A model generated the notes under the pieces. That model was not told the DNA's origin and searched no databases. It saw nothing but the letters and a program-made list of their open reading frames with translations. This document shows, piece by piece, positions 44,744 to 54,473 of a stretch of 64,000 bases of DNA. The stretch is from Treponema sp. (GTDB lineage: Bacteria > Spirochaetota > Spirochaetia > Treponematales > Treponemataceae). Numbering within the stretch: the stretch's first letter is position 1; every line of letters begins with the position of its first letter. The translations under genes and the position numbers were made by a program. Where the stretch lies: NCBI GenBank assembly GCA_017381365.1, contig JAFOCI010000056.1, forward strand, positions 42,559 to 106,558, read 5' to 3'.

Positions 44744-46045
44744 ATGGAATTTGAAGTAGTTAATAACAGTGGTTCTGATCTGGGTGGTTCAAATCCAACT
44801 GTGATAAAAGTTGTTGGCTGTGGCGGTGGTGGGTCTAATGCTGTTAACCGCATGATTGAAGCTAATATTGAAAATGTAGAATTTATTGCGATGAATACAG
44901 ATCTTCAGGCTTTGGGAAAGTCTGTTGCTGCAAATCGAATTGCAATCGGTCAGAAGATTACTCAGGGACTTGGTTGTGGTGGAGATCCTTCCATTGGTGA
45001 AAAAGCTGCCGAAGAAGATAAAGAAGCAATTACAAATATTCTTCGTGGTGCAAATATGGTATTTGTTACAGCCGGAATGGGTGGTGGAACGGGAACTGGT
45101 TCTGCTCCAGTTGTTGCAAAAATTGCCAGAGAACTTGGTGCTCTTACTGTAGGTATTGTTACAACTCCTTTTAGCTGGGAAGGAAAGCGTCGTATGGATC
45201 TGGCTGAAGAAGGTTTGAAAAAACTTCAGGAAGCAGTTGATTCTGTTATTGTTATTCCAAACAGAAAAATATGTGAAGTTTTTGGAAACGGTCTTTCTTT
45301 TGTTGAACAGTATAGAGCTGCAGATGATTTACTTCGTCAGAGTATTGAAGGAATGTCTACAATCATTACTCGCTATGGAACTCCAAATATTGATTTTGCT
45401 GATGTACGTGCTGCAATGAAAGGACAGGGAACAGCAATTTTTGGAATCGGTAAAGCCAGTGGTGAAAATCGTGCCGTTGAAGCTGCGACTAAAGCAATTA
45501 ATAATCCTTTGCTTGAAGATACAAATATTGATGGTGCAAAACATTTCCTTATTAATGTTTGTGCCAGTAGTGATTTTCAGCTTAATGAACTTGAAGAAAT
45601 TTCTGGAATTGTATGTGCTTCTGCTGACAAAAATTATGATCTTAAGCCTGGTATTGTTGTAGATTCAAGTATGGGAGATGAAATCAGCGTTACTGTTATA
45701 GCTACAGGTTTTAATGGTATAGGAAATGTTCAGGAAGAAACTGTTGAAGTTCAAAGACCTGTTGAAGAAAAAAAGCCGGTTGATACAAATACAATTTCTT
45801 CAGATGATTTTGCAAAACTCCTTGCTGGTGATAGAAATGCATCTGCTGCAGAAACGCCTGTCTTGTTCAATATGGATGAAGACTCTCATGAACAAGAAAG
45901 AGAGTCTGGTTTGAATACATACGTTGCAGGTTTTAATCCAGTAAAACCTGCTGTTTCGCAGAATATAGATCCAAACGATATAAATACACCTGCGTTTTTG
46001 AGAAAACGTCCTTTGAGCAGAACAATAGATTTTGATAGAAAATAA
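44744..46045 (+). CDS. ftsZ: Cell division tubulin homologue FtsZ
   Basis: A 433-aa GTPase forming the Z-ring. GTP loop GMGGGTGTGSAPVVA (about residues 110-124), IKVVGCGGGGSNAVNRM at the start and a T7-loop region FADVRAAMKGQG. A variable linker after about residue 330 ends in a conserved-type tail (PAFLRKRPLSRTIDF), the probable FtsA-binding peptide. GAGGGG precedes the start. Confidence 0.97.
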   Translation: MEFEVVNNSGSDLGGSNPTVIKVVGCGGGGSNAVNRMIEANIENVEFIAMNTDLQALGKSVAANRIAIGQKITQGLGCGGDPSIGEKAAEEDKEAITNILRGANMVFVTAGMGGGTGTGSAPVVAKIARELGALTVGIVTTPFSWEGKRRMDLAEEGLKKLQEAVDSVIVIPNRKICEVFGNGLSFVEQYRAADDLLRQSIEGMSTIITRYGTPNIDFADVRAAMKGQGTAIFGIGKASGENRAVEAATKAINNPLLEDTNIDGAKHFLINVCASSDFQLNELEEISGIVCASADKNYDLKPGIVVDSSMGDEISVTVIATGFNGIGNVQEETVEVQRPVEEKKPVDTNTISSDDFAKLLAGDRNASAAETPVLFNMDEDSHEQERESGLNTYVAGFNPVKPAVSQNIDPNDINTPAFLRKRPLSRTIDFDRK

Positions 46046-46949
46046 TATTGAAGATAAACTGCAGCGTTTTTTGACGGATTTTTATACAGATTTGATTCTA
46101 GTGGAAAGACTGTCAAAAAAATCTGCAGAAACATACAGATTTTGCATTGAAATTTTTCTGCACTGGTGTTCACGCCAGCACATAAAACTTGCTGATGTGA
46201 CGGTACAGAATCTTGTTTATTATTTAACCTGGCGAAAAACTCAGGATAAATCAACTCTGACATTATCAAAAGATATCTCTTCTTTGCGTTCTTTTGGAGC
46301 GTATATGGTTCGCCGCCAGAAGTGGAAGGAAAACTATCCGCTTTTGCTGGAACGTCCAAAACTCGGTAAAAATCTTCCAAAGGTTCTTTCTGTTGAGCAG
46401 GTGGAAAAGCTGCTGGCAACAATTGATACATCTACTGATTTAGGAAAGCGGGATGATGCACTTTTTGAATTAATATATTCCTGTGGGCTTCGTATCAGTG
46501 AGGCTTGTGGACTTTTGGTCCAGAATGTTCATATTAACGAAAAAACGATTCTTGTTTGCGGGAAAGGCGATAAGGAGCGAATAGTTCCTTTTGGTGAAGC
46601 AGCGAAAGCGAAACTTGAGTTGTATCTTACTGAAGTTCGTCCTAAATTAGTCGGTTCTGTAATTATTCCGGAAGTTTTTGTGAATTATAAAGGACAGCCG
46701 ATATCTAGAAAAGGTGTATGGAAAAGATTTCAGGAACTTGAAACTCTTAGCGGTGTAGAGGCAAAAGTCCATACTTTGCGACACAGTTTTGCAACTCATC
46801 TTCTTGCTGGTGGAGCAGATTTACGTTCTGTTCAGGAACTTTTAGGGCACAGTGATTTATCGACTACAACAATTTATACTCATGTTGAAGACAAGGAACT
46901 TGCGGATTATCACGAAAAATATTTTCCTGGGCACGCAGATTCTGAATAA
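46032..46949 (+). CDS. Tyrosine recombinase, XerC/XerD type (first copy)
   Basis: A 305-aa integrase-family recombinase, probably for chromosome dimer resolution. The full catalytic set is present: R154, K178, H247, R250, H273 and Tyr282 (LRH in HTLRHSFATHLL, LLGHSDLSTTTIYTHV). The N-terminal SAM-like core-binding domain is intact. The start is uncertain: TTG at 46032 overlaps the ftsZ end by 14 bp and has no clear SD. Which of the two Xer proteins is XerC and which XerD cannot be decided by eye. Confidence 0.88.
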   Translation: MIENNIEDKLQRFLTDFYTDLILVERLSKKSAETYRFCIEIFLHWCSRQHIKLADVTVQNLVYYLTWRKTQDKSTLTLSKDISSLRSFGAYMVRRQKWKENYPLLLERPKLGKNLPKVLSVEQVEKLLATIDTSTDLGKRDDALFELIYSCGLRISEACGLLVQNVHINEKTILVCGKGDKERIVPFGEAAKAKLELYLTEVRPKLVGSVIIPEVFVNYKGQPISRKGVWKRFQELETLSGVEAKVHTLRHSFATHLLAGGADLRSVQELLGHSDLSTTTIYTHVEDKELADYHEKYFPGHADSE

Positions 46950-47050
46950 AATACAAGTTTAGAAAAAAAATATAAAAAAATAAAAAAAATATTTTATTTA
47001 TTTTAAAAATCTAGTTATATTTAAATGACAATAATTAGACTGGAGATTTT

Positions 47051-47329
47051 ATGTCTGTAAAAAAAATAATTGCAAAATGTGTTTGTCTGCTGGTTATTGC
47101 AGGCTTTTTTTCTGGCTGTAAACTGAACAGCAAGCAGCTACTTGCAAAAAGAATTAAGCATATGCAGGAAGCTTCTGGTAATCCTGTAACCATAGAAGAA
47201 ATTAAGGCTGCTATAAACAGATATGACTCAGAAGTAACGGAAGTTCAGCAGAAGAATGCTAAAATCGGTTTGTGGTATAAAATTCTTGGAACCCGTTATC
47301 TTGATAAAAAATGTATGGAGAAGCTTTAA
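47051..47329 (+). pseudogene. TPR lipoprotein, 5' part of a frameshifted gene
   Basis: A 92-aa reading frame with a lipoprotein signal (lipobox FSGC, Cys23) and a helical region up to LWYKILGTRYLDKK, where the first TPR begins. It then runs into a stop. The continuation is in the -1 frame from 47311, and the two parts join exactly at a run of six A (47306-47311). One extra A would give one uninterrupted protein of about 246 residues. Either a sequencing or assembly indel, a real frameshift mutation, or slippage. TGGAG precedes the start. Confidence 0.7.
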
Positions 47330-47790
47330 AATGTTTTCAGTCAGCATTGAATGTTTATCCTGATAATCCAAATCTTTATTATTATGTTGGGGTTTGTGCT
47401 GGATATATGAGTCACGCTGCCTTAGATTTTGATGCTACTGGAAATTACAGCAAAAAACAGAATTATCTTAAGCTGGCGGAAGAATCTTATTTGCGGGCTG
47501 TTGCTATAGATGAGCGTCTTACGACCGCTTTGTACGGTCTTGGCATTCTTTATATTTTTGAACTTGATGAAAGTGAAAAAGCAATTCCTTATCTGGAACG
47601 TTATCTTTCTATAGAAAAAAGAAGTGTTGACGGAATGTTTGTTCTTGCCAGGGCTTACTACAGCAATTATCAGTTTGATAAAGCTGTTGAACTTTATGAC
47701 AAAATAATTGCAACAACGAAATCTTCGGAAAAGAAATCCGAAGCAGAAGCGAATAAAAAGGTAGTGTTGAACGCATCTTATGGAATGTAA
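47311..47790 (+). pseudogene. TPR lipoprotein, 3' part of a frameshifted gene
   Basis: A 159-aa frame holding three or more tetratricopeptide repeats (MYGEALKCFQSALNVYPDNP, LAEESYLRAVAIDERLTTAL, AIPYLERYLSIEKRSVDGM, AVELYDKII). It has no SD of its own, and the first helix of its first repeat is encoded in the upstream frame, so it is not a natural independent gene. Likely role if intact: periplasmic protein-interaction scaffold. It overlaps dprA by 11 bp. Confidence 0.7.
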
Positions 47791-48817
47791 CGAAAAAGAC
47801 CTGCTTCTTCTTATAGCATTGCATCGGATTAGGTTTTTAACCCTTGCAGAAAAAATAATATTATTGAAAAAACTTGACAGTTTTAATGCCCTTGCATTAA
47901 TGTCAATAGAGGATATAATTTCTACTTGCGGACGAAATATCAGTAAAGCTGTCTGGAATGGCAAAGAAAATCTTAGGGCTGCTCAAAAAGAGCTGGCAAT
48001 TATTCAGGCGAAAAAGATAAATTATGTAACTTATCTGAATCCTGAATATCCTGCCTTGTTAAGAGAAATTTCTGATGCTCCGTTACTGTTGTTTTACAGA
48101 GGAAATTTGAATTGCCTGGCAGGAAAGACTGTTTCCGTTGTAGGAACTCGTAAAATTACGGCTGAGGCAAAAAAGGATTCTGTAAAGTTTGCTTATGATG
48201 CAGTGAACGCTGGATATACTGTTGTGTCTGGTCTTGCGAATGGAGTGGATGGAGCTGCTCATATTGGTGCAGTGACTGCATATTATGACAGTGTTGAAAA
48301 ATCTGCTTCTTTGCCGGAAGGAAAAACTGCCGCTGTTCTGCCCTGCGGCTGTGATACAGTCACACCGGCTTCTCATGCAAGGCTTGCAGAACAAATTATA
48401 ATTTCTGGTGGCTGTCTGATTAGTGAGTACGTTCCAGGAACTCCTGCGGAAAACTGGAGATTTGTGCAGCGCAATAGAATAATTGCGGCTCTTTCGCCGG
48501 CAACTGTAGTTATGCAGGCTCCAGCAGGAAGTGGTGCCCTTATTACTGCTGATTTTGCGCTTGGTTACGGAAGAGATGTTGTTTTTCATAAAGCAGCTTT
48601 TTCTGAAATGGCGGCAGCTGTAAAAAAAGCTGTTGAAAAGGATTTGGATGCAAAGCTTGCGCTTGGTAAGGTGAGTAAATATAAACGGGAAAATACTCCG
48701 GAAAAATATCTTGAAGCTGGAGCTCCTGTTGTAAATGATTTTCAGGATTTTTGCCGTTGTATTGCAGAAATTCCGGGAACAAGAAGTTTAAATAATGAAC
48801 AACTGAAGTTGTTTTAG
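47780..48817 (+). CDS. dprA: DNA processing protein DprA/Smf
   Basis: A 345-aa protein of the DprA family, which loads RecA onto incoming single-stranded DNA in transformation and is also widespread outside competent species. The Rossmann-like core has VSVVGTRKITAEAK, VVSGLANGVDGAAHIGA, AVLPCGCDTVTPASH and RNRIIAALSPATVVMQAPAGSGAL. A helical N-terminal extension of about 70 residues (SAM-like) precedes it, and a short winged-helix-like tail follows. The start overlaps the previous frame by 11 bp. Confidence 0.92.
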   Translation: MECNEKDLLLLIALHRIRFLTLAEKIILLKKLDSFNALALMSIEDIISTCGRNISKAVWNGKENLRAAQKELAIIQAKKINYVTYLNPEYPALLREISDAPLLLFYRGNLNCLAGKTVSVVGTRKITAEAKKDSVKFAYDAVNAGYTVVSGLANGVDGAAHIGAVTAYYDSVEKSASLPEGKTAAVLPCGCDTVTPASHARLAEQIIISGGCLISEYVPGTPAENWRFVQRNRIIAALSPATVVMQAPAGSGALITADFALGYGRDVVFHKAAFSEMAAAVKKAVEKDLDAKLALGKVSKYKRENTPEKYLEAGAPVVNDFQDFCRCIAEIPGTRSLNNEQLKLF

Positions 48818-48835
48818 ATAAAGAGGATTGATTAT

Positions 48836-50980
48836 ATGGCTGAAAAAAAAACTGCTTCAAAGAAAACTAAGACGCCACAGACACTGGTGATTGTAGAGTC
48901 TCCTGCAAAAGCTCACACAATTGAAAAGGTTCTTGGGCCTGGTTATACGGTTAAGGCTTCTATGGGACATTTGATTGATCTTCCTAAAAGTCGCCTTGCC
49001 ATTGATGTTGATAATAATTTCCAGCCTGAATATATAACTGTGCGTGGTAGAGCAAAGCTTCTTAAGGAACTGCAGAAAGATGCAAAAAAATCTGACAGGA
49101 TTCTGCTTGCATCCGATAATGACCGTGAAGGAGAAGCTATTGCATGGCATCTGCGTAATGCGCTAAAAGAAAAAACAGATGCTCCAATCAGCAGAATTGT
49201 ATTTAACGAAATTACTCCGAAAGTTATCGTAGAAGCTGTAAAAAATCCAGGTGATATTGTAGAAAGCCGGGTAAATGCCCAGAAGGCCCGCCGGGTTCTT
49301 GACCGTCTTGTAGGTTATAATCTTAGTCCTCTTTTGTGGGCAAAGGTAAAGAATGGTTTGAGTGCCGGTCGTGTACAATCAGTTGCACTCCGCCTTATCT
49401 GTGAACGGGAAGAAGAAGTTGAAAACTTTATTCCTGAAGAATACTGGACTCTTGATGCTGATTTTTCTAAGGGAAAGACAACTTTTACAGCTCAGCTTGT
49501 GAAATACAAGAATGAAACTCCTGAACTTAAATCAGAAGTTGTTGTAAATCAGATTATTGACGAAATTAAAAATTCTGATTGCGTAGTTACAAATATCAAA
49601 CAGCTGGAAAAGACTGTTCGTCCTAAAGCGCCATTTGAAACTTCTGCACTTCAGCAGGCGGCAGCAAACCGGCTTGGTTTTACTTCTCGTAAGACAATGC
49701 AGATTGCCCAGCAGCTTTATGAAGGTATTAACATGGGGTCTAGTCGCGTTGGTCTTATTACTTACATGCGAACAGACTCTGTTCGTATTTCTCAGACAGC
49801 CCTTGATGATGTTCGTCTTTGGATTTCAAAAAATTATCCTTCTGAACTTCCTGCAGAACCAATTCAGTATGCAGTAGGAAAAGGAGCTCAGGATGCCCAT
49901 GAAGGCATTCGGCCAACTTATACAGAATATACTCCTGATTCTGTAAAAGAATATCTTACTCGTGACCAGCTGCGGCTTTATACAATTATCTGGGAACGTT
50001 TTGTTTCAAGTCAGATGAACAATGCAAAGACTGTTACTACTAGTGCTGAAATCACTGCAGGTGATGCTTTGTTCCGTGTAAGCGCTTCAAAAATTACTGA
50101 AAAAGGCTTTTACAGCGTAATTAAACTTCTTTCTTCAAAAGAAGATAAAACTGGAAATCTGCCTGCTCTTAAAAACGGAGAAGTTATAAAATCTGATAAT
50201 TTTCATCCTGAGCAGCATTTTACACAGGGACCTGCAAGATATACAGATGCTTCAATGGTTCGAACTCTGAAAGAAAAGGGAATTGGTCGTCCATCAACTT
50301 ATTCTCCTATTATTTCTGTTCTTCTGGATAGATATTATGTAACTCGTTCAAATAAACAGCTTGTTCCTACACAGCTTGGCAGAATGATATGTAAGATTCT
50401 TGTTGAATCTTTCCCTGATGTAATCAATGAAAGCTTTACTGCTGAAGTTGAAAACAATCTTGATAAGGTTGAACAGGATGAACTTGTCTGGACAAATATG
50501 ATTGGTGAATTCTTTACTCCTTTCAGAAAGCGTGTAGATGAAGTTATGGAGAATGTTCAGAGTGTTAAAGGAAGTCTTGATGAAGCCACGGATAAGGTTT
50601 GTGAAAAGTGTGGCAAAACAATGATGAAGAAGCTTGGTCGCTTTGGATTCTTCCTTGCATGTTCTGGTTTCCCTGAATGTCATAATACAAAATCAATTCC
50701 TCTTGCAAAGTGTCCTATGCATGGTTGTGATGGTGAAATTGTTGCAAGAAAGACTAAAGGTCGCGGCAAAGAATTTTATGGCTGTACAAATTATCCTACA
50801 TGTAATTTTATCAGTCATTTTAAGCCGATTGATTCATACTGTCCAAAATGTGGCTGGTTTCTTGTTGAGCGCTTTGATAAAAAGAACGGTTCTTACAAGT
50901 CATGTATTAATCCGGATTGTGATTACTTGCATACTGCAAATGACGATACTCCTGTTATGCCAGAGGGTGATGACGAATAG
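48836..50980 (+). CDS. topA: DNA topoisomerase I
   Basis: A 714-aa type IA topoisomerase relaxing negative supercoils. Toprim domain LVIVESPAKAHTIEKVLG with the DNDREGEAIAWH metal site, GLSAGRVQSVAL, and catalytic Tyr310 in ITYMRTDS. Three C-terminal zinc-finger-like modules follow (CEKCGKTMMKKLGRFG..C, CPMHGCDGEI..C, CPKCGWFLVERFD..C). A Lys/Thr-rich N-terminus precedes Toprim. Three bases separate it from the second recombinase gene. Confidence 0.96.
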   Translation: MAEKKTASKKTKTPQTLVIVESPAKAHTIEKVLGPGYTVKASMGHLIDLPKSRLAIDVDNNFQPEYITVRGRAKLLKELQKDAKKSDRILLASDNDREGEAIAWHLRNALKEKTDAPISRIVFNEITPKVIVEAVKNPGDIVESRVNAQKARRVLDRLVGYNLSPLLWAKVKNGLSAGRVQSVALRLICEREEEVENFIPEEYWTLDADFSKGKTTFTAQLVKYKNETPELKSEVVVNQIIDEIKNSDCVVTNIKQLEKTVRPKAPFETSALQQAAANRLGFTSRKTMQIAQQLYEGINMGSSRVGLITYMRTDSVRISQTALDDVRLWISKNYPSELPAEPIQYAVGKGAQDAHEGIRPTYTEYTPDSVKEYLTRDQLRLYTIIWERFVSSQMNNAKTVTTSAEITAGDALFRVSASKITEKGFYSVIKLLSSKEDKTGNLPALKNGEVIKSDNFHPEQHFTQGPARYTDASMVRTLKEKGIGRPSTYSPIISVLLDRYYVTRSNKQLVPTQLGRMICKILVESFPDVINESFTAEVENNLDKVEQDELVWTNMIGEFFTPFRKRVDEVMENVQSVKGSLDEATDKVCEKCGKTMMKKLGRFGFFLACSGFPECHNTKSIPLAKCPMHGCDGEIVARKTKGRGKEFYGCTNYPTCNFISHFKPIDSYCPKCGWFLVERFDKKNGSYKSCINPDCDYLHTANDDTPVMPEGDDE

Positions 50981-50983
50981 TAT

Positions 50984-51895
50984 ATGTCAAAATCGTGTTT
51001 GTCTGAGCTTGCAGATGAATTTTTGATATATCTTGAATCTGTAAGAACTTTGAGTAGAAATACGATTTCTGCTTATAAGAATGATCTTTCTCACGTGATG
51101 GAAGTTCTTGGTCATGATTATGAAATAAAGAATGTGACGGCGGAAGATTTAAGGTTTTGTGTTGCTAAGTTAAGTGAGCAGAATAAAGCCAGTTCTTCTG
51201 TAAACAGATGTATAGCTGCTGTCCGAACTTTTTTTGCGTATTGTCGCCGTTATTGCTATATAGAATATAATCCAGCTTTGGAGCTTAGATGTGTTAAGCT
51301 TCCAAAGCATATGCCCAGGTTTCTTACAAGCGCAGAGATTGATAAATTGTGCAGACTTCCTGTTTCAAATGAACTGCTGTGGGGATCAAGGGATAAGGCT
51401 TTGTTTGAAATGTTGTATTCCAGCGGCTGTCGTGTAAGCGAAATTGTCTCATTGAAAATTACTGATTTTATGGACAATATGAGTTGTGCTGTTGTTACAG
51501 GAAAAGGAAATAAAGACAGAAAGGTTTTCTTTTCAAAAGAAGCAAGGTCTGCTTTGTCTGATTATCTTAAAGATAGAGAAAACAGATTTAAGGATTTTGA
51601 ACAGAATAGAAAGTCGAATTATGTTTTTGTGAATCAGAAAGGATGTCCCCTTTCTACTGGCGGAGTAAGATATATTTTAAGCCGGTATACTGGTGTAGAA
51701 GGCTTGAATCATTATATTTCGCCTCATGCGTTGCGTCATACTTTTGCGACGGCAATGCTTGGCAATGGAGCCGATGTCCGGGTTGTTCAGGAAATGCTTG
51801 GTCATGCAAGTATTTCAACAACACAGAGATATACGCATATAACTACGGAAAAGCTTATAGATACTTATAATAAAGCTCATCCGCATTCAAAATAG
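50984..51895 (+). CDS. Tyrosine recombinase, XerC/XerD type (second copy)
   Basis: A 303-aa integrase-family recombinase with a complete catalytic set: R150, K174, H248, R251, H274 and Tyr283. It differs clearly from the copy after ftsZ and is probably its partner at dif. No dif-like site was identified in the window. Starts 3 bp after topA; 17 bp before hslV. Confidence 0.9.
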   Translation: MSKSCLSELADEFLIYLESVRTLSRNTISAYKNDLSHVMEVLGHDYEIKNVTAEDLRFCVAKLSEQNKASSSVNRCIAAVRTFFAYCRRYCYIEYNPALELRCVKLPKHMPRFLTSAEIDKLCRLPVSNELLWGSRDKALFEMLYSSGCRVSEIVSLKITDFMDNMSCAVVTGKGNKDRKVFFSKEARSALSDYLKDRENRFKDFEQNRKSNYVFVNQKGCPLSTGGVRYILSRYTGVEGLNHYISPHALRHTFATAMLGNGADVRVVQEMLGHASISTTQRYTHITTEKLIDTYNKAHPHSK

Positions 51896-51912
51896 ATTAA
51901 AAAGGGAATGAT

Positions 51913-52452
51913 ATGGGAAAGGAAAGAATTCGCAGTACAACAGTTGTAGCTGTAAAAAGAAACGGTCATGTTGCAATGGCTGGAGATGGTCAGGTAACTG
52001 CTGGAAATACAGTAATGAAGGGAAATGCGCGTAAAGTGCGAAAGATTTATGATGACAAAATCATTACAGGTTTTGCAGGGTCTGTTGCAGATGCATTTAC
52101 TTTGTTTGATAGATTTGAATCAAAAATAAAAGAATTTAACGGGGATTTAACTCGTGCAGCCGTAGAACTGGCAAAATTGTGGCGTACAGAAAAAATGCTT
52201 CAGAAGCTGGAAGCGCTTCTTCTTGTTGCTGATAAAGATAAGATTCTTTTGATAAGCGGAGATGGAAACGTTATTGAGCCTGAAAATGATGTTCTTGCAA
52301 TCGGTTCTGGTGGAAATTATGCATATTCTGCTGCCCTTGCTTATCTTGATGCATCGGATTTAAGTGCCAGGGAAATTGCAGAAAAATCTCTTAAAATTGC
52401 AGGCGACATCTGTATTTACACAAACAACAATATTACAGTAGAGGAACTTTAA
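51913..52452 (+). CDS. hslV: ATP-dependent protease subunit HslV
   Basis: A 179-aa N-terminal nucleophile peptidase of the HslUV proteasome-like complex. After an eight-residue propeptide (MGKERIRS) the catalytic Thr begins [34 protein letters not shown] is the other family signature. The propeptide is longer than in E. coli (Met only) but similar lengths occur. Operon with hslU, 4 bp apart. Confidence 0.95.
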   Translation: MGKERIRSTTVVAVKRNGHVAMAGDGQVTAGNTVMKGNARKVRKIYDDKIITGFAGSVADAFTLFDRFESKIKEFNGDLTRAAVELAKLWRTEKMLQKLEALLLVADKDKILLISGDGNVIEPENDVLAIGSGGNYAYSAALAYLDASDLSAREIAEKSLKIAGDICIYTNNNITVEEL

Positions 52453-52456
52453 TTTT

Positions 52457-53905
52457 ATGGAAAATAAAATCGATTTAACACCAAAGCAGATAGTTGAAAA
52501 ACTTGACCAGTACATTATCGGTCAGGGAAAAGCTAAAAGAGCCGTTGCGGTTGCTTTACGCAACAGAACTCGTCGTCTTAAACTTGATGAATCAATTCGT
52601 GATGAAGTTGCTCCTAAAAATATTCTTATGATTGGACCTACAGGTTGTGGTAAAACAGAAATTGCCCGTCGTCTTGCAAAACTTTGTAATGCTCCTTTTT
52701 TAAAGATTGAAGCTACAAAATATACAGAAGTTGGTTACGTAGGACGAGATGTAGAATCTATGGTTCGTGATCTTATGGCTGTTGGTTATAAAGATGTAAA
52801 GGCAGAAATGGAAGAGCAGCTTAGGGAAAAATCAGTTTCTGTTGTTGAAGAAAAGCTTTTGGATTTGCTTTTACCAGGTTCCCGCAAAAAAGATTCTGAA
52901 AAAAAGTCTGATTTAACTGATTTTGCTTCTACTTTAAGCGCGGCTGCAGGCTCTGGAGATGTGATTGTGCTTGGAGATGGTTCTTCTGAGCCGAAAGGTC
53001 AGGAAAATACATCTGATGCAGAGCTTTCTACTCGTGAGAAATTTCGTAAAATGCTTCACGAAGGAAAACTGGAAGACAGAGAAGTTGAGGTTACCGTAAA
53101 TCGAAATCAGGGGATGCCAAGCATGGAAATTATTGCAGGCGGCTCTCTTGATGACCTTCAGTCTAGTATGCAGAATCTTGCTGGAATGCTTAATGGCGGT
53201 CGTCATAAACGCAGAACAGTCAGCGTAAAGGAAGCCCGCAAAATCCTTACAGAAGAAACTCTTGATTCCATGGTTGACAACGATAAGGTTGCAGATATTG
53301 CCAGAGATAGAGTTGAAAACAGTGGAATTATTTTTATTGACGAAATAGACAAGATTGCGGTTCATGGAGAATCCCAGGGGCAGAGCGTAAGCCGGGAAGG
53401 TGTTCAGAGAGATATTCTTCCTATTGTTGAAGGTTGTAACGTAAACACTAAGTTTGGTGTAATTAATACAACTCATATTCTTTTTATTGCTGCAGGTGCG
53501 TTCAGTGTGGCTGCTCCAAGCGATTTGATTCCAGAATTGCAGGGACGTTTTCCTCTTAGAGTTGAGCTGGAAAGTCTTGGTTGTGAAGATTTTAAGCGCA
53601 TTTTAAAAGAGCCAAAGAATAGTCTTATCATGCAGTATTCGGCTCTTCTTGGAACAGAAAATGTTACCCTTGATATTACAGAAGATGCAATTGAACGTAT
53701 GAGTGTGATTGCGGAAGAAGTTAATTCTAAAGCTGAAAATATAGGTGCCCGTCGTCTTCATACGATTATGGAAAAGGTGCTTGATGAAATCAACTTTTCT
53801 GCTGATGAACATGCTGGTGAAACAATCAGAATTGATGCTGATTATGTAAACAGAAGTCTTGGTGATATTGTGCAGAGCCAGGATTTGAGCAGATATATTC
53901 TGTAG
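52457..53905 (+). CDS. hslU: HslUV protease ATPase subunit HslU
   Basis: A 482-aa AAA+ unfoldase that feeds proteins to HslV. Starts LTPKQIVEKLDQYIIGQ, Walker A GPTGCGKTEIARR, pore motif EATKYTEVGYVGRDVE, a substrate-binding I-domain (about 115-255) and Walker B IIFIDEIDK. The C-terminal tail DLSRYIL inserts into HslV. Terminator follows. Confidence 0.96.
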   Translation: MENKIDLTPKQIVEKLDQYIIGQGKAKRAVAVALRNRTRRLKLDESIRDEVAPKNILMIGPTGCGKTEIARRLAKLCNAPFLKIEATKYTEVGYVGRDVESMVRDLMAVGYKDVKAEMEEQLREKSVSVVEEKLLDLLLPGSRKKDSEKKSDLTDFASTLSAAAGSGDVIVLGDGSSEPKGQENTSDAELSTREKFRKMLHEGKLEDREVEVTVNRNQGMPSMEIIAGGSLDDLQSSMQNLAGMLNGGRHKRRTVSVKEARKILTEETLDSMVDNDKVADIARDRVENSGIIFIDEIDKIAVHGESQGQSVSREGVQRDILPIVEGCNVNTKFGVINTTHILFIAAGAFSVAAPSDLIPELQGRFPLRVELESLGCEDFKRILKEPKNSLIMQYSALLGTENVTLDITEDAIERMSVIAEEVNSKAENIGARRLHTIMEKVLDEINFSADEHAGETIRIDADYVNRSLGDIVQSQDLSRYIL

Positions 53906-53917
53906 TTTTATGCAGCA

Positions 53918-53955
53918 AACGGTGGTTAAGCTTGTGGAAACCACCGTTTTTTTTT
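53918..53955 (+). terminator. Intrinsic terminator after hslU
   Basis: Ten-bp perfect stem AACGGTGGTT (53918-53927) / AACCACCGTT (53939-53948), followed by a run of nine T. It separates the hslVU unit from the flagellar genes. Confidence 0.88.
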
Positions 53956-53974
53956 GAAAAAAAATAATAAATAC

Positions 53975-54001
53975 TAAACAATTTTTTTGCTTTGCCGACA
54001 A
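53975..54001 (+). promoter_or_regulatory. Sigma-28 (FliA/WhiG-type) promoter for flgB
   Basis: TAAA, 15-nt spacer, GCCGACAA. The sigma-28 consensus is TAAA-N15-GCCGATAA, so this differs at one position with exact spacing. It lies just after the hslU terminator and about 50 bp before flgB. Confidence 0.72.
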
Positions 54002-54054
54002 ATAACTAAGAAGGTTCGCTCTCACAATTTTACGGGCTTTCTTGGGATGTCTAA

Positions 54055-54471
54055 ATGAATACTTTTACAAGATCTGTGGATCTTCTGCAGCGTGCGATGG
54101 ATGCAACAAGCCTGCGTTATCAGGTAAGTGCAAATAATCTTGCAAACAGCGAAGTTCCTAATTTTAAGCGTTCAACTGTAAATTTTGAAAGTGAGTTGAA
54201 AAGAGCTTTTGAATCAGAAGAAAAAGCAAGAAATGGTTTTCAGCTTGCACGCACAGATGAACGTCATATTTCTCTCAATGAACCTTACGATTACCGCGAT
54301 GTAGAACCTCGCCGTGTCCTTGATTATACAACAACTGCAAAAGCAAACGGTAACAATGTTGATGCTGAAACTGAAGCAAACAATATTCTTCAGATTCAGA
54401 TGCAGTACAGACTTTTGACTCAGCTTGCAGGCTTTGAATTCAGTCAGCTTAATACAGTAATGAAGAAATAA
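54055..54471 (+). CDS. flgB: Flagellar proximal rod protein FlgB
   Basis: A 138-aa rod protein. N-terminal signature: RAMDATSLRYQVSANNLANSEVPNFKR. The C-terminal helix is ILQIQMQYRLLTQLAGFEFSQLNTVM. First gene of the flagellar block. A weak GGGAT box precedes the ATG. Separated from flgC by a 110-bp palindromic region. Confidence 0.93.
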   Translation: MNTFTRSVDLLQRAMDATSLRYQVSANNLANSEVPNFKRSTVNFESELKRAFESEEKARNGFQLARTDERHISLNEPYDYRDVEPRRVLDYTTTAKANGNNVDAETEANNILQIQMQYRLLTQLAGFEFSQLNTVMKK

Positions 54472-54473
54472 CG

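Noticed and set aside
45886..46431. 181-codon minus-strand open frame across the ftsZ end and the recombinase start
   Set aside because: Low-quality composition and no recognisable domain; the plus strand holds two well-supported genes.
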